Shown: piece after piece, positions 40,301 through 52,000 of the stretch
Layout of the letters: the number at the start of each line of letters is the position of its first letter
How positions within the stretch are numbered: position 1 is the stretch's first letter
NCBI GenBank assembly: GCA_016165875.1
Contig: JABBOT010000002.1
Span: 20,848,120 to 20,912,119, forward strand
Direction: 5' to 3'
Length of the DNA: 64,000 bases
From: Acanthopleura granulata
Taxonomy: Eukaryota; Mollusca; Polyplacophora; Chitonida; Chitonidae
The notes under the pieces: model-generated
What the model was told of the DNA's origin: nothing
What the model saw: the letters and a program-made list of their open reading frames with translations, nothing else
Database searches by the model: none
Translations under genes and position numbers: made by a program

Positions 40301-43300
40301 ATTACATTTAACATAAAGAAAAATATTATTTACTTCATAATTCAGCCTAAAAATTTGCTCGCAGATGTAAACCCTTAGAGGTCAAAAAAAAAACAAAAAA
40401 AGGAAAAAAAAGTAGACTATGATCTGACCTTTCAAACAAACCTCAAAACATCTGTCTAAAATCAACAGAATTCTCAATAGTACTCTTCCATCCAGGTTAA
40501 ACACCTAAGACTTTCTCCTTTGCCAAAACCAACATCCATGTTTTCACATCCATGTCTTCGTCCTTTCTGGTATATGCATACAATCCAGGATCTTACCTTC
40601 CTCAACTGGAAGACATCCTCTATCTGGCCCAGCTCGTTCATGTGCGTCCTCCACATGTCCTCTGTGACCATTTCAAACAGTCCCTCTTCAGGGTGACACT
40701 GGTCATCCGTGATCTGAGGCCGCACTATCAGGAACTGGCGATAAGGCGATTCTCCATCCTTCTTCTGATGATCAAAAGAACAAAAGATTTTTCAGGTGAG
40801 ACCAGTATCATTGTAATATGTTGCAGTCACATGCACAACACGGCTGTGTTGAATATTACATTTGAGTCCAAACTTAGCTACACCTAAGATTTTTTCAGTT
40901 AAAGTGAAAGACCACTCAAACATGAAGTTACAGTGAGTGTATCTGTAAATAGCTTTACAGACCTTCTTTACCTGTTATTACATTAGCTTTTTCATGCAAA
41001 GGCAAACATTACAGGAGTGCTCTTCACAAGAACTTTTTTCACAGCTGAACATAAGGTTGTGTAAAAAGTCTTGTGACGTCACTGGAGAAACCACATTACC
41101 AATATGGTCCATAAAACCCACCATACAATCAAAAGATCTGACAGGATTTAATTTGGTTAAAAAAATCTCCAACAGTAAGGGAAGTTATGTTCAGAAATAC
41201 TTTTTAACAGTCTTTTCACACATTATAGCTTCGTTTTTGCACTTACTTTTTTCTTTATATTGTCTAGGTTAACAACATATATTTCAGTCAGTCCAATTAA
41301 ATTTTGGTGAATAAGGTTACATGTATGAGCTTAGCTTACAAAAAACACACACGTTAAAACTGTTTTGAGAGCACTTTTAAAAATATTGGTATATTACATG
41401 ATCGTCTGTGAGGGAAACTCTCATTGTTTGACAATCTACCTTATCTTGATCCTGGGCAAACAGACTCCAGTCCTGGAATATCTCAGCCAGCCTATCCAGG
41501 CCTCCGTGGTGGAAATGTAGGATCTTGTACTGACTCTCCCTGCTGGCAATTACTACCTGACCCCGAGTGCACTCCTTGTCACTGTAAAACAGCCGTAGTG
41601 AACGCATCTGACCTGCAGACAAATACACGATCAGGTTAACGCTGTCTGTGATGGTATAAGTACACACAGTGCTACATCAATGATCATGTAATACTACACA
41701 GTTATAGATGTCACGAGTAGCTCTCAGGGAAGACAGTACTGACATTGGGGGTAATGTTCTTCTTGTTCTTGATCATGCAGGCATGTGACTGAATAAAGAA
41801 CAGATGAACCAGGTCACCTGGACGTCATTAGCTTTAGTCGACTGCCATGGTTATTATGTTTGTGTGTCAGAATTGTGGGTAGAGATATGTAATATCCAGG
41901 ACAACCCAGTATGGGTTATCTTATGTAACTTTGAAAAGACCTAATTCCTCAACCTTATCACATGTGAAAGAGGAACTTTCTCTGCAATTTATGCACATTT
42001 TTAATTTGATTATGGACACAAAACCACATTGGTTCGATTGGGGAATTTCATGGCTGCACAAAAAGAATAATGCTTTCAGCTAACACAGAAAAATGCCTCG
42101 AAATTATGCTTGAATGAACACCTTGGAAACATGCAAAAAAGTTTAAGAATTACAGTACCATTGAAATACTCCCGTCAGGGCATGTAGTTTTTAAAGTCTC
42201 ATGTCTCGCAACTTACAATCTAACAGAAATCATTTTTTCTACCAACTGTACAATTCCACGGTTGTATAAGTGAAATATTCTTCAGTAAAACACCAATCAA
42301 AGAAATAAAATTAAGACTATATTTTAAAATTAAGATAAGCAAAGTCAGGTACAGTCATGGAAAATCTATCATAAGCTCCTAACCCACAAAAAAGAGGAAA
42401 GGGTGCTACTCACTGAGGTTAACTGAGAACACCCCACAGACTTGATCTCTAGCAGTTCTTCTATCGCTTCTCTCTTTGGAATAGCTAATGGAGTTATCAG
42501 GAAAGGTGAGATTGTGAGAGACGTCAGCAGACAGGGAGCTACACTCTGAGGGGGTGTCAGGGCAGAGGAACATGGGTGAGGTGCCGGCGCTGTGCTCCGG
42601 AGAAGAGAACGGTGAGGGAGGGGAGGAGTCAGGGCCAGATGTCGTAGTGGAGGAGGAGGATGACATCCTGTAGCGTGTCACTGAGATGTCAGGTGTGGGT
42701 GTACACCCACTGCTGGACGGGGCAGTTGTGTTCTTCAGGTCTAGAGACAGATTAGGTGTGGCTTTGGGTGTAGCCTTAGAAGAGCTGCTTTGGCTGGAGC
42801 TGCCAGTCACCGGAGTTGCTTCCCCTTGGTCAGGTTTACTGGTCACCTGGTCCGGAGAGCTCATATTAGGAGATGTGTCTTGTTGTGCTGTCACTTTGGC
42901 AGGATGAGTTGTGGTGGCATTCAGTTCCCCGAGTATTGCTTGGTAATGTTCCCCTGTAGGGCTGGGGTCTGTGGAGTCGGAACTAACGCTGGGGCAGTCG
43001 AGGTCTGTGGACTGAAGGCTGGCCGTATCCTCCCTCAGGCTGTCTGGATTGATGTTAACGTCCGTGTCCTCCACCTTAGTCTCAGCCTGTCCCTCTAGTT
43101 CCTGAGTGACCACTACCAGCTTGTCCCCCTCCATCTCTATACTGACTGAACACTTGGAGCTCTTCCGTTCTCTCACCTTGTCTTCAAGCTTGTTCCTCTG
43201 TAGCAGAGCCGCCAGCTGCTCCTCAGCTGTCAGACCGTCGCTGTCTGTAGATGGGCTGTTCTCGCCATCTCTGTCTTTGATCGTGTGATCTGTGATCCTC

Positions 43301-45443
43301 CCAGGGTCATGTTTAAGGTTCACCTCTTTGGCCGAGTTCAGGTTGTTCACATTGACCCCGACCCCTTGCACTTTGCCAGCGGAGAAGCCTCCCTTTTCAT
43401 TGTTCTGTATAAGCTGGGCTATCTCATCTGCGCCTATCCCGGAATCACACTGAGACCTACAGCTGGAGCTCAGCCTGGAGCTTTTGTCGTCGCCTTGTTC
43501 AACACTCTCACAGCTCTGTCGCTCGTCCTGTAGGCTTGTGGAGACAGATGTCTCTGAGCTTGTCGTGGACAGCGTGTCGTCGTGGCTGACAGCAGCTGCA
43601 GCCTGAGCGGAAGATGTGCCACCCAAGGAACTGGTCATCACCTCACTACAGCTGGACACAGTCGACCCCCGTGGGGACATGCTGGCACTGGGGGAGGACA
43701 CACCAATTTGGTCAGCTTTGGCAAACTCCTGACGAGTGTGCTTCCTCGGGCTTGCTCGTGGACTGTTCCTGCGAGACCTGTTAGGGCTGTTTTCTATACT
43801 GCTTGGGTTCCGTCTTAGTGAGGTGTTTGGTATCCAGGTTAAGATGAGAGTTGGACCAGATATCTGTAAAAATTTTATTTTAAAATGTCTTCAGTTTTCA
43901 TTGACTTGTTACAATCACTATAGTCTTGAACAAACCGTGTTGTGCACAGTTAAAAAATTACATAAAATGTCAACAAACACTTCATGAAATCGACACTGAT
44001 ATATGTTCCCCAAAATTATGTACCACCTACTGGCAAAGAGATCTATTCTTAAAGACAATTGAAAAGATACTCCTTCAGCTTCAGAAAAAGAGGAGGGATG
44101 AAGTTCTTGAATAAAACTTGATAATCGACCTAGTAACTGCGCCAAGTAATTCCATTGTAATTTTGAAGAAAGAAAAAAAAATCACGCCGAGTTTGACAAG
44201 TTTGCATAATTAGAAAACCAGGTTCTCACCTCATCATTCTGTGACTTGAGTGTCAGGTAGCCTGGGTAGTGGGCAACATCCAGGGTGAGTGGAGATGGTG
44301 GGTGAACGCACACATTATTCTTACAATAGATAATCTCACCATCCAGAGGGGGCGGCTTTAACTGATCTGGACTTGCCAACCCCAGGAAGTTTGACGCTTT
44401 CTTAAACAGTGTGCTGAACGACATGGTTTTGTCATCTGAGTCTTGAGAATGGCAAGGGCTTTCTGACAGCGTTAGAAACATGTCATAAAACGAGTTAGCA
44501 GACCGGTATTAAAGGTCAACTCAAACATGTTAAAACCCATAATTTCTTCATCTTTGCCAGACTGGGAAATCTCTCCATTTCTCACTAAGTATCACAGAAA
44601 AAGATCCTCTGAAAGCAAAAAAATATTGATTATTTATGGCGTGAATATATCCTCATCTGATACAAAACCTAGGAAAACACCATATAACATATTACTGAAT
44701 ATCATGGCAGAAAATGTTAACAGTCAAAATAAACAAACTTAGTCCTAGTGTTAAAGTTATCATTGCAACATTTTCTCACAGAAAAATCGTAAATAGGACA
44801 GAGAAAAACTGTATTTTTTTTCTCAAGACACATTAAAAAGAACTGTCACCAGTACAGGAGAAATTATGTCCATTAATTTGGGTAGAGGAACACTGAACAA
44901 AGGATCCAGAAATAGACCCCCTTGGTCAAGGCTGGTCAATGAATAAATGAGGGTTGAGCTTTGAAGTTTTACTCATTTGACTAACACTAAGTTAATACGA
45001 CCACGTTCCAGAAAACTATGGCAGTTAAAAAATAATAATAAAATGATAAAAAAATTAATCAATAAAAATTGTGCCAAGCTTACAGTAACTATAATTCCGT
45101 AAGCATTTTACTCAGGAGTTATCTTATCAGTTGGAAGGCATACACAAATCATACCTATGACAACGAAAATACCGCCTTAAACTATCCGAATTTCACTGCT
45201 TAAATGAAGATTATATCTACTGGTAATATGCAATATCTATAGACTCACAAAACAAACCTCTGCACTGTTGTGAGCACGTTGTTTCTGAAACCGTAAGTGT
45301 AAGTAGGCTACATGGAGGTAAGACCACCAAATGTATACATGGTAAAGTATTTGATATTTAAAACAAAAACAAGTATGGTTAATTACAATGAATCCGAAAT
45401 CTACGGCGTATTTGTCTTGGACCTTACCATTTCTCGCAGCCAT
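37368..45443 (-). CDS. TBC1D16: TBC1 domain family member 16, Rab GTPase-activating protein
   Basis: Eleven exons in transcript order: 45443-45428, 44462-44230, 43863-42414, 41612-41440, 40764-40597, 40183-40035, 39700-39566, 39152-38966, 38587-38490, 38272-38044, 37574-37368; 1014 aa, all phases consistent. It accelerates GTP hydrolysis on Rab proteins (Rab4/Rab5-type endosomal Rabs for the human protein). The N-terminus has the family block DGEIIYCKNNVCVHPP. The TBC domain (about 680-950) keeps both catalytic fingers, Arg755 in VEKDVVRT and Gln792 in GYTQGMSDL. It continues with WAHYQTDYFHLFLCVAIIAI and ends with GMWDSGHVPAVHC, all as in human TBC1D16. The human protein is 767 aa; the extra length is mostly a Ser/Thr-rich linker encoded by the single 1450-nt exon. 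The start is uncertain: MAARN at 45443 splices in frame, but MSFSTLFKK at 44424 fits the vertebrate start better. Confidence 0.96.
38715..38915 (-). mobile_element. Degenerate SINE, - strand orientation
   Basis: Read on the - strand it starts with an A-box-like TGGCTCAAATGGTTA and a B-box-like CTGTTCAAATCC. A remnant core, CCACCACCTTGACTTTCATC then GTATGAAATAAAAAATTCT, follows. It lies in a TBC1D16 intron about 50 bp from the exon at 38966-39152, in sense orientation to that gene. Confidence 0.6.
42253..42311 (+). mobile_element. SINE tail fragment
   Basis: GTTGTATAAGTGAAATATTC and AAAACACCAATCAAAGAAAT match the core end and tail of the family. Nothing of the head remains. It is intronic and antisense to TBC1D16. 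Confidence 0.7.
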
Positions 45444-45563
45444 CTTGAATTTATGTGCTGTCAAAATCTGTCGGTCGATACTCGAAGTAGTCTCCCCTGA
45501 ACGTACACTTTCAACAAAAATAAAATCCATGCTTATCTCCCTTAGTATAGATAAATATCTGTG

Positions 45564-45571
45564 TGACGTCA
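45564..45571. promoter_or_regulatory. CRE palindrome TGACGTCA
   Basis: A perfect 8-bp CREB/ATF consensus, 39 bp upstream of the CCDC40 ATG and 121 bp upstream of the distal TBC1D16 ATG. Being palindromic it could act on either gene. Binding is inferred. Confidence 0.6.
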
Positions 45572-45585
45572 CGACCCTTTACTGC

Positions 45586-45599
45586 CGGTCCATAGCAAC
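45586..45599 (+). promoter_or_regulatory. RFX X-box-like site
   Basis: CGGTCCATAGCAAC, whose right part CCATAGCAAC fits the X-box half site RGYAAC with an AT spacer. The left half is weak. It ends 11 bp before the CCDC40 ATG. RFX factors drive ciliary genes across animals through such sites close to the start, which suits CCDC40. Confidence 0.5.
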
Positions 45600-45609
45600 A
45601 AAATACATC

Positions 45610-46060
45610 ATGGCCGACCAAAACGAAAGGTAAAGTATGTTGATCCTTTTCATTTTTTCGACATATACGCTCTATGATGGACCACTCTGCAGAAAAGTAA
45701 GACAGCTCTTTATGACCCAAAGATATGTAGAACATCCAGGATCGTAACAGTATTTCCGTATAATAACATTTGTCTGTTTTACATTTGTCTGTTTTAGCTA
45801 TGTTGTTGTTGCTGCTGCTGTTTCTTTCGGGTTTTCTTCTTCTAGCGGTTACTCTTTGTTTTCTTGCTTTTTCCTTTTGTTTATTCCATTTAAGATTGCA
45901 TTACTGGAAAAGCTGAGATAGTTCTTTCCAGACTCATGTACTCCCAAGGTTACCATACCATTCTTATGGATTCTAACTGCATTAAGCTCAGCAGGTGAAG
46001 TCTGCTTTGGGGTCTTCAGTGATTGTGGCTCCAAAACCTTATAACGACTTAAAACAAGGC

Positions 46061-46095
<35 letters not shown>

Positions 46096-49000
46096 CAGCA
46101 AGTTATTAAAAAAACAGAAGAAATAAATGAAAAAATCACCATTTTTTGTTCTAATCTCTTGCCCTGATACAGCTAGTTGCTGGTATGGTATTTCTGTGTT
46201 TATGTGAACCTTTTCAAGAACCTTTCCTTGGGCCTATAGCCATCCTGTCTGTCATTCTGACCTTCAGGATTACCAATGGCTGCTGTGCTTTTGGAGGAGG
46301 AAATCGAACTAAATATAGTATTGGTTAGGCAGTGATATATGATTTATTAAATGGATGATGGAGATACACTTTGTAATGGTATCAGTCTGCAGCTGTTGCA
46401 CATTCATTTGTACAAATATCTCTATAAAGCACCTAAATGCCTAGTAAAAACAGCATTATAAACATGTGATATGTGTATGTTACAGCCCACCTCCGACAAG
46501 CACAGAAGATGGACAACCAGAAGAAGAGAATGCTACTTCAGTCGGTGACGTTGTTTCACAGGTTACAGTGAAAGCATTGCAAGAAGTGAGAATTATTTAA
46601 AGTGCCATTATTAGTAGAAATTGAGTACAAATATTAAAATGATATGAAAGAAATCCTACAGAACAAACCCAATGCCAGGGCTTAAAACAATTTTCAATAA
46701 ATAACACTATTTTTCCCATATAACTAAAATTTCCTTAAGTACTAAAATTTTCGGATGTGATAATATTTCTCATATGACGTTGAAAAAGGCAGATGTAACA
46801 ACAAGTAAGGCATTTATGCAGGTGTGACATTCATGCATGACGTCACACCAGGCAAAGAAGAAAGGACAGAAAATTTCGGTTTCCTATTTTCTGAAGAAAT
46901 GTACAATATCGGTTTTAGTACACTGCAATCTTTATCATTTCATGTTGCTTTTAAGAGACAGAGATTTTTACACCAAACTAGCTCATTAAAGCCTGCATGT
47001 CTGCTGTTGTATTAAAATCATTCATTGCATAAAAGCCCATGATTAATATTCATTATCATACAGTATCAGAATTGTATTATAAATGGTTTGATGTGGAGAT
47101 CACATTTAATGCCATTTTTGTGTACCTGTTACAGATTGATACAGGAAACATGGAGCCTGCAGATCAAGCAGATGTACAGCCAGCATCGTCATCAAGACCA
47201 GCATCAGCTAAAGGTGAAAACTGCATCTTCTTATAGTACATGTAATTACAATGTGTTAAGTTTCCCCAGTAATCAGTAGCAGTTATGCTGGTGTTAAATT
47301 CTGTTCGGTTCAGCTCACCCCACCTGATCCCTCCTTCCTTTCAAGATTAATTTATTTATTTATTTGATCGGAGGTTTACTCCCTACTCAAAAGTATTTCA
47401 CTTATAGAATGGCAGCCAGCATAAAGGTGGGAGAGAACCAGGCAGAGTGAGGGGGGAAAACCATGAGCATTTGCAGGTTTCCTTCCAAATCTGACCGGTC
47501 ATGCAAGGTAAATTATTCCTGAAAACAACAGAAAACAGCAAATCCCATGAATTAAGCAATCATTATATTGCCATAAGAATTGCTTAAAATGATGATTGCA
47601 TATTTATTTTGGTAAATTTTAGTCAAATATCAGCTCATACATCAATAATTTGCATAGGTTTTTTCTATGTGGAATGTTTGAACCCAAGTAAACGTCATCA
47701 TGATCCATGTATAACCAAACTACTATTCTACCAGTTCACATTTATATGGAACTTTCTATTTACTGTAGGTTCTAGAGCTGGCTCAAGACCAACATCAGCA
47801 ACTGGAAAACCTTTGTCCAGGCCTGCTTCGGTTACAGAAAGGCCAGAGAGTGTAGCAAGGAGTCCAAGTGCAGCTGAGAGACGTTCCTCAGCTGGAAGTC
47901 GTAAAGGTTCCAGGCCAGCCACAGCGGCCAGGAGTAGAACAGGGTCTGCCCAGGACAGACCATTGTCTGCAGGACTGAGCAAGCAGGATGCCACAGCGGA
48001 GTCCCCAGTAGTCATCACCGGCAGCCGTCCCGGCTCAGCACAAGGGAGACCATCATCTGCTGCTATCAGCCCCAAAGCTTCTTTACAAGAAAGGATTGGA
48101 TCAGCAAAGGGGAGCCGAAAAGGATCAGCAACGGAAAGACCTAAATCAGGTGTGGCAAGTCGTAAAAGTTCAGCAACGAAACAGAGGCCTTCATCCTCAC
48201 ACCAACAAGTTTCCACCAGTTCCAGGCCAGCCAGTGCTGCTCAAGGTGATTTTAAATGTCTTGATTCAGGACATTACATTCAAAAGTCATGAAGTCAAAG
48301 CCTAACTGTAATTTCACAACCTGTTCTGATTCTGAACAAATAACACCCAAATATTAGAAGTAATAAGTTAAAATTTCAGACAGCTCATTTATTTGGCTTC
48401 CATTTTATATATTTTCATTTACCAGAAACAGATTACTATTATAATATGGGTATTTCTATCATTTGTTCCTATACAACTGGGATTGTAAAAGGCAATGATT
48501 ATAGTTATACATGTACCAACATGAAGAGTGGATGTTTACAAATTTTTCAATTTAAAAAAAACGAAAGCCTCATAGCTTTTTGTATAAGTAATGCACTGAT
48601 AAGGTATGTGTTTTTGTGTTTATAGATACCCAGGAGCCACAAACAGAGCAATCCAACACAGAACAAGTGCCTCAAGGTAAGTTGCAAATATGATCATTTT
48701 AAAAACTGAGTTTGGATTATTCATTCTAACCATTAGAATTCTAAATGTTTGAAGCAACATATTTCATTGTATACTGTAATTCTTCACCTTTTTGCATGCT
48801 TGCAAGGTGTTTATTCAAGCATATTCTGAAGGCATTATTCTATGTTGAGTGATAAAATTATACTTTTTGTGAAGCCCTGAAACTGGCCTATTCAACCAAT
48901 GTAGATTTGTCTCCAAATCAAATTGAAAATTTTCATAAATTGCCCTGCAAGTTTCTCTCTCATATGCAAAAAGGTTGATGAATTAGGGTAATCTCAGGTC

Positions 49001-52000
49001 TGTGTTTTAAAGAAAATGTTTGCTATTAATGCATTGGTCACGTATAGCATAATGGGGAAGCCCTTTTGCTAATTCGGTATATTAACACCAACATTCATGC
49101 TATTCTGGAGGCCTTGGTGACAATATAAGGCGGTCAGTATTGCTCATATCATCATTTGTGCCGTCTGTAGCATTCAATGAAGATCAGCAGTATGGTATTC
49201 ATACCTGAATGTATCTTGCCGCAGCAGACTTAATCAGTAACTTGCCAAAGGTTGTTGGTTTACCCTGGCCACTCAGGTTTCCTCAACCCATGAAACTGAC
49301 TGCCAAGACAGAAGTGAATCATTCTTGAGTATCCAACATAAGATCCAGACTTTAATTTGGTTTTTAAGATCTGTCATTACATATATATTTTCCAGGCTAA
49401 ACAGAATATTATTGGATGGTGGACATTTAATAAATGAGAATCTTTAAGTGAAGAAGGAGTTAGATGTTGAAAAAATATTGATGAAGTTGAAAGACAGTGT
49501 GTTTTGTGAAAGCTTCACAGTTTGACATACAATTATTCCACTGATAAGGTATGTGTTTTTGTGTTTATAGATACCCAGGAGCCACAAGCAGAGCAATCCT
49601 ACCCAGAACAAGTGCCTCATGGTAAGTCATTATGAACATTTCAAAGATTGAATTCATGAGAAGTATAACAGATAGTAGAAGAAAGATAATATCAAGAGTG
49701 ATGTCCTTGTTCAAGGAGTGATACCCTTGCTCAAGGAGTGATGTCCTTATGATTACAAGCTGTTCATTAGTTGTCTAAATCAACATTAATTCTGTCTCAC
49801 TGGTTTATATTGTGCACATATAAGTTTTCAGTGAACAGTAACCATGTACTCAGCACAGTGGAAAATCACCCCCCCCCCCCCAACAGAATAGAGCACTGTA
49901 TGCATGTTCTTGTCCTATGTCTTTTGAGCATCTCAGTATTGATTCCTTGTCATGATGTGTTTACAGGTGATGATGCTGAGGAGCCTCTAGATGATGACGA
50001 TGAGGATCACTTCTTGCCACTTGAAGCCCAGTTCAGTGGTGCCCCTGTGGGTGGGGAAGGGGGTGATGATGGGGGTGACAGCAGCGGTGATGAGGGAGGG
50101 GATCAAGGGGAGCAAGGAGACCTAGTTCCAGTGGAGGAGAGTGATGAAGGTAGCGACAATGAGACTGATATGGTGGTCCTGGACCCCAATCATGTAAGTC
50201 AAACCGAACAGGAAAACCGAAGTCATTGCTGTGAAGGCAATAGGGAAGTTTTGAGTTCTGACTTTTTTATCCTTGAAGATAAGAAAAGTGCTACTGTACC
50301 ATGTGACTTGACAAAAATGTTAGGCAACTATTTCTGATTACATTTGGTTTGAGTTTCTAAAAAATATTCACAAAAAGTTATTTAGACTTGAATGAACTAT
50401 GATGAAAATTGAGGAGCTGAAGGTTACTGAAGAAAAGAAACGTCATTTGTACCACCTCAACACGGAGAGATTGGAGATCAGTAAAATAAACTCAATGTTG
50501 CCTAATATTTTTGACACATCATAGGATACACTAAGAGTCTTTTTATCTTTAGCAACAAAAGAGTTCAAACTCGAAAATCCCTTATTGCATGACAATAAAA
50601 AACTGTTTATTACATTGTTTCTCTAGTGGCTCTACTTGTGCGAGGTAACATTGCAAATAACTACTTTTTACCAGTGGTGAAACCACAATCACTGTTTCCC
50701 AAGGAACAAGAATCGTATATGACAATATACATGTGACCAAATTCTGTTTTTATTGGTGTGATAGGAAAATGTCTATAACTGCCAGTCTGGAATTAGGCCT
50801 CAGTTTGCAGATATTGAACAGAAATGAAATATGTACAGGTGTGCAATCTTGGTTTTAGTTATGCATGCAGAGATCATTGTCAGAATTTGTGGAGAAAAAC
50901 TTAATCTTCTTTATTTTTCAATTTCTTTAGCCCTTGATGAAAAGATTCCAAACTGCACTCAAAAGCCATTTGACAAAACAGTTGGAGAGAGTGACACTAG
51001 AGCTTCGTGAACTGGTAGGTATCATGAATTTGCAAATATGTCCTGGGATGATTATAAAGATTTACACTTTCTCTTCATTGAAATAATGCCTGTGGTGCTT
51101 ACGAACAGCGATAAATATCCCTCTAACCCTGTTCTGCACCTGTGCTAACAAATGTATTTGTGAATATATATAATAGTTTGCTTTAATGATAATGGTTAAA
51201 TAAGTTATCCCTTCAAACATAATTTTTTTTTAGTCCAGAAAGCAGCTTTCAAGCTTTGTCTTTTATATATCTAGGAAGAGGGAGTGAAAACAAAGGGCAA
51301 AGAACGTGAAGACCTTGGAGTAGAATTATATGGAGTTCAGCAAGAGTTGGCACGTTATCAGATGATCCTGGAAAAGAAGCATGATCTACAGGCCGTGGAA
51401 AATCAGAAGAGAAGCCAGGAAGAAACACAACTGAAAGAGATCAGGGAAATGTATAAAGACTCTCAACTAGCAGCAAACAGAGAAAAGAAAAAGTGTAAGG
51501 TTAATGTGTATGGTGGGAATGAGCAGAATGGTTTTTTTTGCTGTGATTACATCCTAGTGTTAAATAAGTAGGTGATGAATAGTAGGATAGTGTTCACAAA
51601 ACAGTTTCTATTCACACTGTATCACAAGTATGTAGATTAACAAAAAAACCCCACAATTTCAGTCTGTCATTACTGTTTTTTTAATGTATATCTGTTAAGT
51701 TTCATGTTTTATGTTGGCATGATGTCTGTATCTATATTAGATTTCTGAAGCTGAAAAGAAAACAAGAAAATTATACTTTTTGGCTCTGTCATAGGTTATC
51801 AGAAATTGTGTAAGTTTATTTTGTTTGTCTCCCATAGGCTCTGAACTGCAAACAGAGGTGGAGAATCTTGCTCTGCGCCTGTTTTATATGGAACATGCTA
51901 AGGAAGATGTGCGGTCCGACATCGCTATTATGAGAAGAGCTGCAGAAAAGGCGGAGACAGAAGTTGCCAAGGCTGAAATAGATAAACAGAAACAGGTAAG

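Larger units (their letters stand above)
45444..45609. promoter_or_regulatory. Bidirectional promoter between TBC1D16 and CCDC40
   Basis: Only 166 bp separate the first possible TBC1D16 ATG (- strand) and the CCDC40 ATG (+ strand), so both transcription starts must lie in or beside this stretch. It carries a CRE palindrome and an X-box-like site on the CCDC40 side. If TBC1D16 starts at 44424 the region still serves as promoter, with a noncoding first exon. Confidence 0.75.

Noticed and set aside
42686..43818. Several + strand frames opposite the large TBC1D16 exon
   Set aside because: All overlap the 1450-nt exon, which is in phase with both neighbours and matches TBC1D16 at its ends.
47728..48216. 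162-codon - strand frame opposite CCDC40 exon 4
   Set aside because: It is the shadow of a low-complexity coding exon on the + strand, whose phases fit both neighbours.
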